DNA from: Dehalococcoidia bacterium
Lineage (GTDB): Bacteria > Chloroflexota > Dehalococcoidia > Lucifugimonadales > Lucifugimonadaceae
NCBI GenBank assembly: GCA_014239735.1
Contig: JAAZYI010000024.1
Span: 122,670-186,669 of the forward strand
DNA length: 64,000 nt
Reading direction: 5' to 3'
Each line of letters opens with the position of its first letter. The stretch's first letter is position 1. The position numbers and the translations under genes are program-made. The notes beneath the pieces are model-generated. The model saw nothing but the letters and a program-made list of their open reading frames with translations. It was not told the DNA's origin and did no database searches. Shown here piece after piece: positions 43,675 through 52,826 of the stretch.

Positions 43675-46326
43675 TTAGCCAGTATTTTTTAATCCAGCAG
43701 AAAGTCCATTTATAGTTAGCAATAGACCTCTTGTTAAAAGCTGAGTGTCGCTATTATTTTTTCTAATCTTCTTCAGGAAAATAATTTGAAACATGTTTAG
43801 CGGAAGCAAATATGCCTCTCTAACATCTAAGGTTTTTTTGAGTGTAGGATTATTTTCTAATAATGATTTCTGTGAAGTAATTTTTTTTATTAAACTTTCT
43901 GATCTATTAAATTCTTTTTTGATTTCATTAAAAATTTCATACTGACCATCATGCAACTCATCTACATAAGATTCTGAAATTGCCATGTCTGTCTTAGCTA
44001 AATTCATTTCTACGCTAGATACTAAAGTCCTAAAGAATTTCAGCTCTTCGTACATTTTCTTTATTTCTTGTTCTTTTCCTTCTTCTATAGCTCTCTCAAT
44101 TGCATAACCAAAGCCATACCATCCTGTAATAATTTGTCTAGATTGAGACCAAGAAAAGACCCAAGGTATCGCTCTAAGATCCTTTAATGTATTACTACCT
44201 GAATTTCTTTTAGAGGGTCTAGAGCCAATATTCATTTTTGAAAATTCCTCAAGAGGAGTACTTTTTTTTACGTAATCAACAAAATTTTCTTCATTAATCA
44301 ATTTGCGATAATAATCATAACTTTCATTAGAAAGGAAGTTCATCAGTCCATTCCATTTTTCTGAATCATTTTTCTTTTTATCTAAAGATGCCTCAATTAC
44401 AGAAGACAATATTATCTTAAGATTTATTTGAGATAGATCGGAGTTTGCAAAATTATCTGAAATTACCTCTCCCTGCTGAGTAACTTTAATTTTTCCATTT
44501 ATAGTACCTTGAGGTTGCGCAAGAATTGCTTCTCCGGATGGACCTCCTCCCCTACTTGATGATCCGCCTCTTCCATGAAATATAGTTAAACTCAAACTAA
44601 ATTTATCCGCTAAAGATGATATTAAAGATTGAGACTTATAAAGATCCCATTGAGACTTGAGTATCCCTCCATCTTTATTGGAATCTGAATACCCGATCAT
44701 AACTTCTACTGAATCTCCAGATTCATAAATATTACTCCAAAAGTCCTCTAAGATTTTTATACTATTTTCAAGGTCTTCAATTGTCTCAAGCAAAGGTACT
44801 ATATTAAATTTACTAAATTCCTTTTTGTCTTTAATAAGACCAGTAGCAATCGCTAAGTAAGCAATTGAAAGCAAGTCTTCCGAATTACCAGCCATAGCTA
44901 CTATCCAAGTATTAATGGCATCATCTCCATATTTCTTTTTTGAATCTGTAATAGTTTCAAAAGTCCTAATAACTTCAAGTGTAGGTTCAGATAGATTTAA
45001 TTCATCAAGTTTAATAGCTGATGATTTCGCAATTCCATTTAATAATTCTTTCTTAAAATCACCTTCTTCTGAATTCAATATTTCTTTTGCGGCATAAGTT
45101 GTGATAGATGCATCTTCCCTAATGTCCATTTCTGCAATTGTCAGTCCTCCTGTTTTTAAAGACTCAATGAGCTTCTTTAAAGTTTTTATATCGGTTGGGG
45201 CACCTCTATTATTATTTAGCGAATCTAGCACTAGTTCTAAATCGCAAATGAGCTCCACAGAGGTATACAGGTTTAATTTAAATTTCTCTAGTATTATTGA
45301 AATGGAGAGCCTGTAAGGTTCTTCAGAAAATTTCTCATAATCCAATTTATTTCTTTCTAGAATAAATTCTGTATTGGTTTTAATGTAATCACTTAAATCA
45401 CCAGAAATAGTAACTATATGAACAGACTGGCTTAATCTGTTAATCAAATTATATAAAACATTATTAATCCTTTTGCAGTTCCTTTTATACTGCATTTCTA
45501 ATATTTCACTTGTTAAATTATGGGTCACATTAGGATTTCCATCCCTATCGCCTCCTACCCAAGTTCCTATTTTTATAGGAGTTATTTTTTTATCTATCCC
45601 AAGATCTTTAATTAGGTTATTTACTTCTAAATTAAGTTCTGGAATCTCATCACTAACTACGTTTTCAATAAAAAAGAGATTGTTATCTGCTTCATCATAA
45701 GGAGATGGCTTAAGTTGTCTGAGCTCATCTGTCTGTATTATCACCTTTGCAACTTCTTTTAATTCTTCTTGTCCAGACAGTTCTGAAAATGCCATTCCAG
45801 ACGATCTTTCTAAATATCTCTCTTTTATAATTTCATGGAGCACATTTATCTGATTAAGAATTTCTGGACGTGCAGCTTCTGTTGGATGAGCAGTAAAAAC
45901 AAGTTTTATGTCTAGATTTTCAAGAAATTCACTTATAACTGATTCGGAGTGCGATTTAAATATTTCTTCAATTCTATTCGAAAAGCGTTTATCATCATGA
46001 TTTTGGGCGGAAAGATCTTCAACTCTATAAATGTGCTCTACAACATTTGCTACATGGAAATATAGAGTATAAGCCCTTATTAGCCGGATTGCCCAGTATG
46101 GCTCATACTCTTTAAGCACAGATATTAAATTGTTTAATTTATCTTTTGAACTCTCTTTTTTATAAGCTCTTGACTGATAATCATCAATTAGGTCTCTTAC
46201 TTCATTAACCTTAATTAAAAATTCTTCCCCAAATTCTTCTTCAAGTATATCCGCAACCAGATTGCCAATGACTTTTATTTCAAAGTTCATCTCAGATAAA
46301 AGTTTATTATTTTCTTTGTAGGACAT
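43675..46326 (-). CDS. ppc: Phosphoenolpyruvate carboxylase
   Basis: 883 residues, normal length. Active-site blocks: VFTAHPTEAARPEIL (first catalytic His, about 154-168), GYSDSNKDGGILKSQW, LTIFHGRGGSSSRGGGPSGEA (second His) and IGSRPSKR with RAIPWVFSWSQSR. The C-terminus LTINGLSAGLKNTG is the conserved PEPC ending. It forms oxaloacetate from PEP and bicarbonate, refilling the TCA cycle. It is divergent from the 846-residue envelope protein. Confidence 0.97.
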   Translation of the reverse strand: MSYKENNKLLSEMNFEIKVIGNLVADILEEEFGEEFLIKVNEVRDLIDDYQSRAYKKESSKDKLNNLISVLKEYEPYWAIRLIRAYTLYFHVANVVEHIYRVEDLSAQNHDDKRFSNRIEEIFKSHSESVISEFLENLDIKLVFTAHPTEAARPEILNQINVLHEIIKERYLERSSGMAFSELSGQEELKEVAKVIIQTDELRQLKPSPYDEADNNLFFIENVVSDEIPELNLEVNNLIKDLGIDKKITPIKIGTWVGGDRDGNPNVTHNLTSEILEMQYKRNCKRINNVLYNLINRLSQSVHIVTISGDLSDYIKTNTEFILERNKLDYEKFSEEPYRLSISIILEKFKLNLYTSVELICDLELVLDSLNNNRGAPTDIKTLKKLIESLKTGGLTIAEMDIREDASITTYAAKEILNSEEGDFKKELLNGIAKSSAIKLDELNLSEPTLEVIRTFETITDSKKKYGDDAINTWIVAMAGNSEDLLSIAYLAIATGLIKDKKEFSKFNIVPLLETIEDLENSIKILEDFWSNIYESGDSVEVMIGYSDSNKDGGILKSQWDLYKSQSLISSLADKFSLSLTIFHGRGGSSSRGGGPSGEAILAQPQGTINGKIKVTQQGEVISDNFANSDLSQINLKIILSSVIEASLDKKKNDSEKWNGLMNFLSNESYDYYRKLINEENFVDYVKKSTPLEEFSKMNIGSRPSKRNSGSNTLKDLRAIPWVFSWSQSRQIITGWYGFGYAIERAIEEGKEQEIKKMYEELKFFRTLVSSVEMNLAKTDMAISESYVDELHDGQYEIFNEIKKEFNRSESLIKKITSQKSLLENNPTLKKTLDVREAYLLPLNMFQIIFLKKIRKNNSDTQLLTRGLLLTINGLSAGLKNTG

Positions 46327-46366
46327 ATATAATTATTAATATATCCTTTTACTGAATATATTTCCT

Positions 46367-48907
46367 ATGAAAAATTATAAAACATTATTCTTATCAATAA
46401 TTTTATTAGTCTCTTCTGTTGGCATCATCAGTGCCGATGAAAATAAACATGTTCCTCCTCCTCAATCTTTATTTATAGCACCTAGCATAGATCAGATATG
46501 GAATCCATATGCGAGATCATGGAACAGCCCCAAAAAAGCATTCCAAGTTAATACGGTACATGAAATAGAATCAGAAATGGATTTGAAATCTAGTGGTCAA
46601 AAACCTATTCAAAATATATTTTCAGGTGATCATGGATTTATGACTCTGGAAGAAGGTGCATTCGAACTTGGAGGTATGCCTATGGAATGGTCAATAAGGG
46701 GAACAGAAGACCAAACTGCATATTTTTATGCGGATGATTATGGGTTGAGAGTTCGCGGACATTTCAGACCAGGCTATAAAAATGACATAGAACATCCTTG
46801 TCAAACAGGGCCAAAAGATAGTCACACTTCTTACCTTAGCCCCTTTCATCCTGTAAATTTAAGCGGCCAACACATTACTGGCCCAGGTACTGACTTAAAT
46901 TATGAAACAGGGATTTCACTTGCGTATGACAATGGCAAAATAGAATTAGGATTAACTGGTGATCAGAGAACTGTCATGCTATTTGGGACTCAAAAATCCG
47001 ATTGCTACACAGGGCCTATGTTCGTTACAGAAGACGATGGCATAATTGTTGCATTAGATTTTAAAAATGTTTTTACTGATAAATATAAACCTGGAATAAA
47101 TTTCATTCAATTTGAATACTGGGTATATTATGACCCTGCACATTTTCAGAATTTAGCACAAGATATTGATCATCAAATTGCTAACTCACCAATATATTGC
47201 GATCCTAGGTATGCACATACACATGGCTCTGGTCACTGGTCTGGATCTGCTGGGCAAATGGCTAGCAAGCAAATTACTGCGGGTTACGCCAATGAATGCT
47301 TGGGGATATCTTTTGAATTTTTTCCTCCTGAAAATGCAAATTCAACAAATATATTTAATGTAAGGCCTTCAGGGCCTGGCGATGAAAATGTATTTATGTC
47401 AATAGGGCTAGGGTCAGATGACTGGATAGAACTAGAATTTGAACCTTTAAAATGCGGAAATGAGATGCGTGATAGCACCAGGATTATAGGAAATAATCGA
47501 AGATATTTAGAGGATAATGAGAGTGAAAGTTATTTAATAGATTTTAAATATAATCCCATTACAACTTATCCTTACAGGTTAGCTTCTGCCAATTCTGGTG
47601 CGACTGGAGGGCCAAACGAATATGAAATGCTTTGGCGTGTCGGAAACATGATAAGTAATTCAGGAAATACTACTGATAATGGCAAACCTATAAATTATTG
47701 TTTCCTAAGAGATTACATACACAATGAAAAAGGCAGCGACCCTTGGCAAAGATTAATTGACCCTGATATGGATGGTGAATTTTCTTCGCTTTACGATAAC
47801 GAATTTGTACCATATGGGACGGATATTTCTCCTATGAGCATCACTTGGGAAACTTCACAGTTAGCTGTTATGGGGAGAAATGGGAGGAAAACGGCAAATA
47901 CTTCAATGGGATGTGATGGGCCTGATGCAGGATGTACATTTTCAAGTCTTCAAGTAAATTTATCGAACGAATTTGGAAATAAAATTAGGGGTGAAATAAA
48001 TAATACATTAAGGCATATCATATATGTTGATGGAACAGAAGCATCTTTTCCTATAGAAAACGCAGCACGAAAAGCTTGGTTTTACACAAACACCCATAAA
48101 GTAAGAATTAAGTTCAGGATGGATGCGCAACCAGGTGTAAATTTATCTTTAAAAGAGAGAGAGAACAAATGGGACGCAATTTTAAATACCATGATGGTTA
48201 TTCCTGTGCAGCCAGAAAGTGAATTCATGAATGAAAAATTAAGTTTTAAGAGCTCCTATAGAAATGGAGAATATCTAGGAATTCCTACTAATCAACAAAA
48301 TGGATTTTTTTATAATAATAAAGATTATGAATGGGTAACTACCCTTAAAAATAAGATAAATGAAGAAAATGCGCCTGTCGTAAAAGTGCTTGAAAATATA
48401 ATAGAAGCTCCAATTATTGATAAGCCATTGGATATAGCTTCAAAAGCAACAAGCTTATTTTCTGGAAATAAGGAAGAGAAAATTGACACTTCTTTATTTG
48501 ATGCTTCTGAACAAGCAGTTAGAGACAGAGAAAGGCAACTACAAGAATTAGAAGAACAACGCAGAAAATTAGACCAAGAAAGTGCTAATAGACAAGATGA
48601 CCTAGAATTTCAAAGAGAAATGCAAAGATTAGAATTAGAATCAATGAGGGCTGAACTTGAACTTGAAAGAGAAAGAATGGAGCTAGAAATGGAAAGACAA
48701 AATTTAGAAGATCAAGAAAATATGAGAGTAAATAATAAGGAATATTTTTCAGAAGATGACAGAGGTTTCTTTTCTAAGCCAAAAGCAGGTACTGAAAAAA
48801 CAGGGGGAGGTTTTCAAGATATCACTTCAGACCCAACAAAGCTGGCAATGCTAGGATTAGCAGTAACCTTGGGAACAACATTGCTACAAATGTTCAGAGG
48901 CAATTAG
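46367..48907 (+). CDS. Large secreted protein with coiled coil and C-terminal membrane anchor
   Basis: 846 residues; no family recognised. A signal peptide (about 1-23, cleavage likely after ISA) is followed by a ~650-residue extracellular part. That part is rich in aromatic residues and contains several cysteines and HTHGSGHWSGSAGQM. Residues about 715-785 form a highly charged coiled coil (runs of RERQLQELEEQRRKL and LELERERMELEMERQNLE). After a polar linker, a hydrophobic segment (about 822-842) ends with RGN. So the protein probably spans or anchors in the membrane at its C-terminus. It is followed by a small coiled-coil/membrane protein and could be a surface structure or envelope assembly protein. 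Confidence 0.8.
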   Translation: MKNYKTLFLSIILLVSSVGIISADENKHVPPPQSLFIAPSIDQIWNPYARSWNSPKKAFQVNTVHEIESEMDLKSSGQKPIQNIFSGDHGFMTLEEGAFELGGMPMEWSIRGTEDQTAYFYADDYGLRVRGHFRPGYKNDIEHPCQTGPKDSHTSYLSPFHPVNLSGQHITGPGTDLNYETGISLAYDNGKIELGLTGDQRTVMLFGTQKSDCYTGPMFVTEDDGIIVALDFKNVFTDKYKPGINFIQFEYWVYYDPAHFQNLAQDIDHQIANSPIYCDPRYAHTHGSGHWSGSAGQMASKQITAGYANECLGISFEFFPPENANSTNIFNVRPSGPGDENVFMSIGLGSDDWIELEFEPLKCGNEMRDSTRIIGNNRRYLEDNESESYLIDFKYNPITTYPYRLASANSGATGGPNEYEMLWRVGNMISNSGNTTDNGKPINYCFLRDYIHNEKGSDPWQRLIDPDMDGEFSSLYDNEFVPYGTDISPMSITWETSQLAVMGRNGRKTANTSMGCDGPDAGCTFSSLQVNLSNEFGNKIRGEINNTLRHIIYVDGTEASFPIENAARKAWFYTNTHKVRIKFRMDAQPGVNLSLKERENKWDAILNTMMVIPVQPESEFMNEKLSFKSSYRNGEYLGIPTNQQNGFFYNNKDYEWVTTLKNKINEENAPVVKVLENIIEAPIIDKPLDIASKATSLFSGNKEEKIDTSLFDASEQAVRDRERQLQELEEQRRKLDQESANRQDDLEFQREMQRLELESMRAELELERERMELEMERQNLEDQENMRVNNKEYFSEDDRGFFSKPKAGTEKTGGGFQDITSDPTKLAMLGLAVTLGTTLLQMFRGN

Positions 48908-48951
48908 TCCTAACCTTTAATTAAATTGAGTTTTTTTGTAACCTAATTTTC

Positions 48952-49305
48952 ATGATGATGACACCTGAAAGAGAAAAAATTGAGATAATCATTAGAGAAA
49001 TATCTTCAATAAATGTAAACGATTCTTATTCAAGAGAGAAGAATTTAGGGAATATTGAAAGGCTTATAAATTTAAAACAAGATCTTGAAAGAATTAAGCC
49101 AGATTCCAGATTAATTTTCAACCCTTCTATTAAAGAATTAAGTTCTAAAATGAAAAAACTCTTAGTACAAAAAGATTTTCATGACATGGAATGGCAAAAC
49201 CCTAATAAATTACTTATGGCAATAACACCTGGATTTATATTTGTTTGCTTGATTGCTCCGCCAGCTGTTTTTGCTTTATTAACCTTAATCTATGTTTTAA
49301 AATGA
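48952..49305 (+). CDS. Small membrane-anchored helical protein
   Basis: 117 residues. Residues 5-75 are charged and helical (EKIEIIIREISS, ERLINLKQDLERIK), and a C-terminal hydrophobic helix lies near 87-115. It overlaps the next SMP-30 gene in ATGA form. The combination of coiled coil and C-terminal anchor echoes the C-terminus of the upstream 846-residue protein. Function unknown. Confidence 0.7.
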   Translation: MMMTPEREKIEIIIREISSINVNDSYSREKNLGNIERLINLKQDLERIKPDSRLIFNPSIKELSSKMKKLLVQKDFHDMEWQNPNKLLMAITPGFIFVCLIAPPAVFALLTLIYVLK

Positions 49306-50171
49306 AGCCAGAAATTTTTGCAGAAAATCTAATCTTTCCTGAAGGCTCAAGATGGAAAAATAACAAGTTAATTTTTTCGGATATTTTTTCTAATGAAGTT
49401 ATAAGTTTCACTGAAGAAGGAAATAAAGAAACTATTGTAAAAATAGACGGACTTCCGGTGGGATTAGGCTGGAATCAAAATAACGACCTTCTCATAAACT
49501 CGTTGCAAGAAAAAAAAGTTTTGGTATTTGACGGCAAAACAACTAAAGAATATGCAGATATTGGAGCCCATGAAAATAATTTTATTAACGACATGACCAC
49601 TGACGCATCAGGTAGAGCATATGTGGGGACAGTTGCTCTAGAATCATTCAATGAGAATATCCCAATTGCTCCAGACAATATGCCTACATTCAGCTCAATA
49701 ATGCTTGTTGATATAGATGGCTTAGTTAGAAGAGTTGCAGATAGAATGACATTTACTAACGGAATGGCAATAAGTCCTGATGGTAAAAAATTAGTTGTCG
49801 CTGAAACATTTGCATATAGATTATCAATATTTGATATAAAACCTAATGGCGACTTAGATAATCGAAGGATATTTGCTGATTTAGGTGCACCTACAGACGG
49901 AATTACAATGGATGCAAAGGGAAGAGTATGGGTTGCAATACCTTATTATACCTTTGGCGGTCCAGGTGGTTGGGTAAGAGTTGAAGACGGAGGTAAAGTG
50001 TCTGGAAAAATCGATTCTGATACTCATGGGGCTTTTGATTGTGTTCTTGGAGGAAAGAATATGGATAATCTTTACCTGCTTGAAGGTGCAATTTTAGGAA
50101 ATGAAAGAATAAAGGGTGGCGGCCGTATTAGAGTTTGTAAAGTTGATTGCCCTGGATTTATTCAAAATTAA
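49302..50171 (+). CDS. SMP-30/gluconolactonase family protein
   Basis: 289 residues from ATG 49302 (overlapping the previous TGA; an upstream in-frame ATG lies inside the previous gene). Propeller landmarks: NLIFPEGSRWKNNKLIFSDI (metal-binding Glu), NFINDMTTDASGRAYVGT (Asn/Asp), TNGMAISPDGKKLVVAE and APTDGITMDAKGRVWVAIP (metal-binding Asp). It should hydrolyse a sugar lactone. It is clearly different from the other SMP-30 protein at 24369. Its stop overlaps the convergent LysE gene by four bases. Confidence 0.92.
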   Translation: MKPEIFAENLIFPEGSRWKNNKLIFSDIFSNEVISFTEEGNKETIVKIDGLPVGLGWNQNNDLLINSLQEKKVLVFDGKTTKEYADIGAHENNFINDMTTDASGRAYVGTVALESFNENIPIAPDNMPTFSSIMLVDIDGLVRRVADRMTFTNGMAISPDGKKLVVAETFAYRLSIFDIKPNGDLDNRRIFADLGAPTDGITMDAKGRVWVAIPYYTFGGPGGWVRVEDGGKVSGKIDSDTHGAFDCVLGGKNMDNLYLLEGAILGNERIKGGGRIRVCKVDCPGFIQN

Positions 50172-50749
50172 GTCAAAAGAAACCAAATAACAAATAACAC
50201 AGTCACTCCAAAAATTGCTCTTTTAACCCAAATATTATCATTGAACACTTTTCCTAAAATTTTTCCAAATATACCCCATGATGAATGAAATATAATTTGG
50301 CCTAATGTAAAAATTATCCATATAATTAGAGACCTTTCAAATTGAGATAATGCAAGATCAGAAATTTGAGATTGAGCTAGCAATATCATACTCCAGGACT
50401 TTGGGCTCAAAGGGTGAACTAATAGCCCATTTTTAAATCTAAATTTTGATAAATTTGGGGTTCCTGAAATATTTTTTAACGATGAAAATGCCAAATATAT
50501 AATATATATGGACGAAATATATTTAAGAAATTCAAAAATTATTTTATTTTCAACAATAAATACTCCCAGCCCTACCCCAATTATTATATGAACAAATAAT
50601 TTACCTATTAACAAACCAAATAAAAACTTAACAGATCTATAAAAGCTTAAAGAAGAACTGCCTGCCATCATCATTAATAAATTAGCAGGGCCAGGGCTCC
50701 CAGTCATAAATATTGCAAAAATTATTAAGCTAATTATTGAGATTGACAT
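50168..50749 (-). CDS. LysE/RhtB-type amino-acid exporter
   Basis: 193 residues with about six membrane helices. The conserved N-terminal MTGSPGPANLLMM (family GPGP-like region near 17-24) and LLIGKLFVHIIIGVGLG are typical. The C-terminal half has HPLSPKSWSM. It exports amino acids or related metabolites. The ATG overlaps the upstream methyltransferase-like gene stop by one base. Confidence 0.85.
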   Translation of the reverse strand: MSISIISLIIFAIFMTGSPGPANLLMMMAGSSSLSFYRSVKFLFGLLIGKLFVHIIIGVGLGVFIVENKIIFEFLKYISSIYIIYLAFSSLKNISGTPNLSKFRFKNGLLVHPLSPKSWSMILLAQSQISDLALSQFERSLIIWIIFTLGQIIFHSSWGIFGKILGKVFNDNIWVKRAIFGVTVLFVIWFLLT

Positions 50750-51609
50750 TAAAATATTTTAGGAAATAATAAGCCAACATTTTTTTTATAGTTGATATAT
50801 TTTTCATCACTACCCCATCTCTCATTAGCTATTAATTCAAGTTGAGGGGCACCAGAAATATATCTTAACAATATGAATACAAATATTGGGCTAATTAATG
50901 CTATGTATCCTGTTCCAATAATATATCTAATTGAGATGATGGCAATACCAGTCCAAATTAATATTTCTCCTAAATAATTCGGATGCCTTGAGTAAGCCCA
51001 AAGCCCCGTATTAATAAATCCAGAAGGATTAGTTATTTTAAAGTTTCTTTTCTGGTTATCGGCTAAAATCTCAATAATAAAACCAATCAGCCAAACTAAA
51101 AAACCACCCCATTCAATCAAGCCAAAAGCGTGAGTAGATTCGGATGTTAAAACAATAATAATGGGAAGTGAAGATAAAATTATCCAAATTGCTTGCATGT
51201 TCCATAATACAAATAGTTTTGAGGGAGTTTTTAAATATTCTTGCAATCTTATATCCTTCTTTGCCTTAATTCTTCTAAACAATAAAAATAAGCCTAGCCT
51301 GGAAGTCCATAAAAACAGCAAGATAGAAATTAAAAACTTATTAAAATCAGAACTACCCATGAAAATTAAGCCTATAGCCAACAAAGATATAAAGCTTAAA
51401 CTCCCAATGAAATCAAATAACAATTCGGTTTTAAATATAAGTGAGTGAAAATACGAAATGATTTGAATTAATACAACTGCCAAAGTCATAATGTATACCA
51501 CCGGCAATCCTTGGTATTCAATGGATGTAAAACTTAGAATATATGAAACAAATATTAAGATACTCCACATCAATAAAACACTAATTATATTTTTAATAGT
51601 TTTAGTCAT
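50749..51609 (-). CDS. DUF1295/isoprenylcysteine methyltransferase-like membrane protein
   Basis: 286 residues with about seven helices. The C-terminal signature TGLWAYSRHPNYLGEILIWTGIAI (about 205-228) is shared by DUF1295, steroid 5-alpha-reductase and ICMT families. The substrate, probably a lipid, is unknown. TATGGT ends six bases before the ATG without a ribosome site. It leads the two-gene operon with the LysE-like gene. Confidence 0.88.
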   Translation of the reverse strand: MTKTIKNIISVLLMWSILIFVSYILSFTSIEYQGLPVVYIMTLAVVLIQIISYFHSLIFKTELLFDFIGSLSFISLLAIGLIFMGSSDFNKFLISILLFLWTSRLGLFLLFRRIKAKKDIRLQEYLKTPSKLFVLWNMQAIWIILSSLPIIIVLTSESTHAFGLIEWGGFLVWLIGFIIEILADNQKRNFKITNPSGFINTGLWAYSRHPNYLGEILIWTGIAIISIRYIIGTGYIALISPIFVFILLRYISGAPQLELIANERWGSDEKYINYKKNVGLLFPKIF

Positions 51610-51615
51610 AAATTA

Positions 51616-51621
51616 ACCATA
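51616..51621 (-). promoter_or_regulatory. Candidate -10 element, DUF1295 gene
   Basis: TATGGT on the minus strand ends six bases before the ATG at 51609. It is one of the leaderless-type boxes. Confidence 0.3.
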
Positions 51622-51713
51622 CCTTTTGTGTATTATTTTTACTAAACATTTAAATTAATTTTTCCTAATATACAATAAGAATTTGGAATTAATTGTGAGT
51701 TAGGAGAATAGTA

Positions 51714-51842
51714 ATAAAAAGCTTCAAGTGGAAAAATATACCCGTCAATATACCGGAAACAAAAAATGAATGGATTTTTTTGGTAATTCTTCCATTAACT
51801 ACACCCTTGTTTATTTTCCTATTTGTTTGGATTTATAACTAG
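51714..51842 (+). CDS. Putative 42-residue membrane peptide with ATA start
   Basis: An open frame of 42 sense codons. AGGAGA at 51702-51707 stands six bases before an ATA codon (51714), the right distance for initiation; no ATG, GTG or TTG occurs early in the frame, and an in-frame TGA lies at 51696. The peptide has a basic start (KSFKWKNIP), PETKNEW, then one membrane helix (WIFLVILPLTTPLFIFLFVW) and ends YN. It could be a real peptide with AUA initiation, a sequence variant or decayed gene. Upstream bases 51610-51695 show only the DUF1295 promoter. Confidence 0.35.
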   Translation: MKSFKWKNIPVNIPETKNEWIFLVILPLTTPLFIFLFVWIYN

Positions 51843-51847
51843 AAATC

Positions 51848-52132
51848 TTAAATAACTTCACCTATTACAAATTCTCCGTCATTCCACGAAGGTTCTTCTT
51901 CTAGGAACTCCATCATCTTAATAAAATTTTGATGAGTTTCTGGTTTTTCTGCATTTGATTTATATGCCTCTTTATCTTTAAAAACAGCAATACCAATCAA
52001 GTCTCCATTATCATCAGGATTCATAACATACCAAGATATCATGCCCTCTGGAACTGAATTATCTCTGAAAGAGTTTATTAGGCTATCTTTCATCCCTTGC
52101 TTTGGTTTTAAACTAAATATACTTCCGTACAT
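51848..52132 (-). CDS. Antibiotic-biosynthesis-monooxygenase-like (ABM) protein
   Basis: 94 residues of the ferredoxin-like dimeric alpha/beta barrel type: YGSIFSLKPKQGMKDSLI at the start, VPEGMISWYVMNPDDNG in the middle and AEKPETHQNFIKMMEFL near the end. A strong AAGGAGG ribosome site lies five bases before the ATG. Function unknown; such proteins often act as small heme or quinone mono-oxygenases or stress proteins. Confidence 0.75.
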   Translation of the reverse strand: MYGSIFSLKPKQGMKDSLINSFRDNSVPEGMISWYVMNPDDNGDLIGIAVFKDKEAYKSNAEKPETHQNFIKMMEFLEEEPSWNDGEFVIGEVI

Positions 52133-52204
52133 AAATACCTCCTTATCTTTATATTTATATCACAAAAATATTTCCAAGCTGTTATCATATTTTTGGGAGA
52201 TACA

Positions 52205-52819
52205 ATGAAGATTTTATTTTATTTATCAATTTTTTCAATTATTATTGGATGCTCGCCTGAGCCATCTTACGAAGGATCGAACAAAGTCTATTCTATGGAT
52301 GATGTTGCCTCAGCTGGCCTCAAAGTTAAAAAGGATTTTGCTACAGAATTCCCAGATGCAACTCACGCAAAATGGGGTTTCTATAAAGGAAGAGATGTGG
52401 CTGTAATAAGATATGATTCAGTAGAGCTTGCTAATGCATCAGGCCAAATAGCTGGCAGCGAGCAAACTCAAAAAATTGAAGTTGTAGAAAAAAATATAGC
52501 TCATGGCCCAAAAGTAGAAAGAACTGAATGCAGAGGGCACAAAGCAAATAAACCTAACTCATCGAGCGTATATTTTAAATCAGACAGAAGTCAATTAGGT
52601 TTTGAGGATACTATACTTTTAAACAAGCTCATCTTTATAGAAGAATCAAATAAATCACAACAAATGAAACCTAGCTGGATGGCTTGCGTAAGGCGAGAAC
52701 CCATGTACACAGAGTTTCTTGTTCATGGGAACCTAGTAATAATGATAGAGCCCTTAGCAACAGAAGATAAAAATGACACTGTTAAATTTTTAGAAAAAAC
52801 TGCTAGTAGCCTGCCTTAG
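52205..52819 (+). CDS. Lipoprotein of a local paralogous family (member 4, type B)
   Basis: 204 residues from ATG 52205, preceded by GGGAGA; an in-frame TTG at 52193 is less likely. The signal is LSIFSIIIGCSPE. Type B blocks: TEFPDATHAKWGFYKGRDV, AVIRYDSVELANASGQIAGS, HGPKVERTECRG, ACVRREPMYTEFLVHGNLVI and EPLATED. It is clearly paralogous to the protein at 30317 but has an insertion near 120-155. Its stop is seven bases from the convergent type A lipoprotein gene. Function unknown. Confidence 0.82.
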   Translation: MKILFYLSIFSIIIGCSPEPSYEGSNKVYSMDDVASAGLKVKKDFATEFPDATHAKWGFYKGRDVAVIRYDSVELANASGQIAGSEQTQKIEVVEKNIAHGPKVERTECRGHKANKPNSSSVYFKSDRSQLGFEDTILLNKLIFIEESNKSQQMKPSWMACVRREPMYTEFLVHGNLVIMIEPLATEDKNDTVKFLEKTASSLP

Positions 52820-52826
52820 ACTTAGA

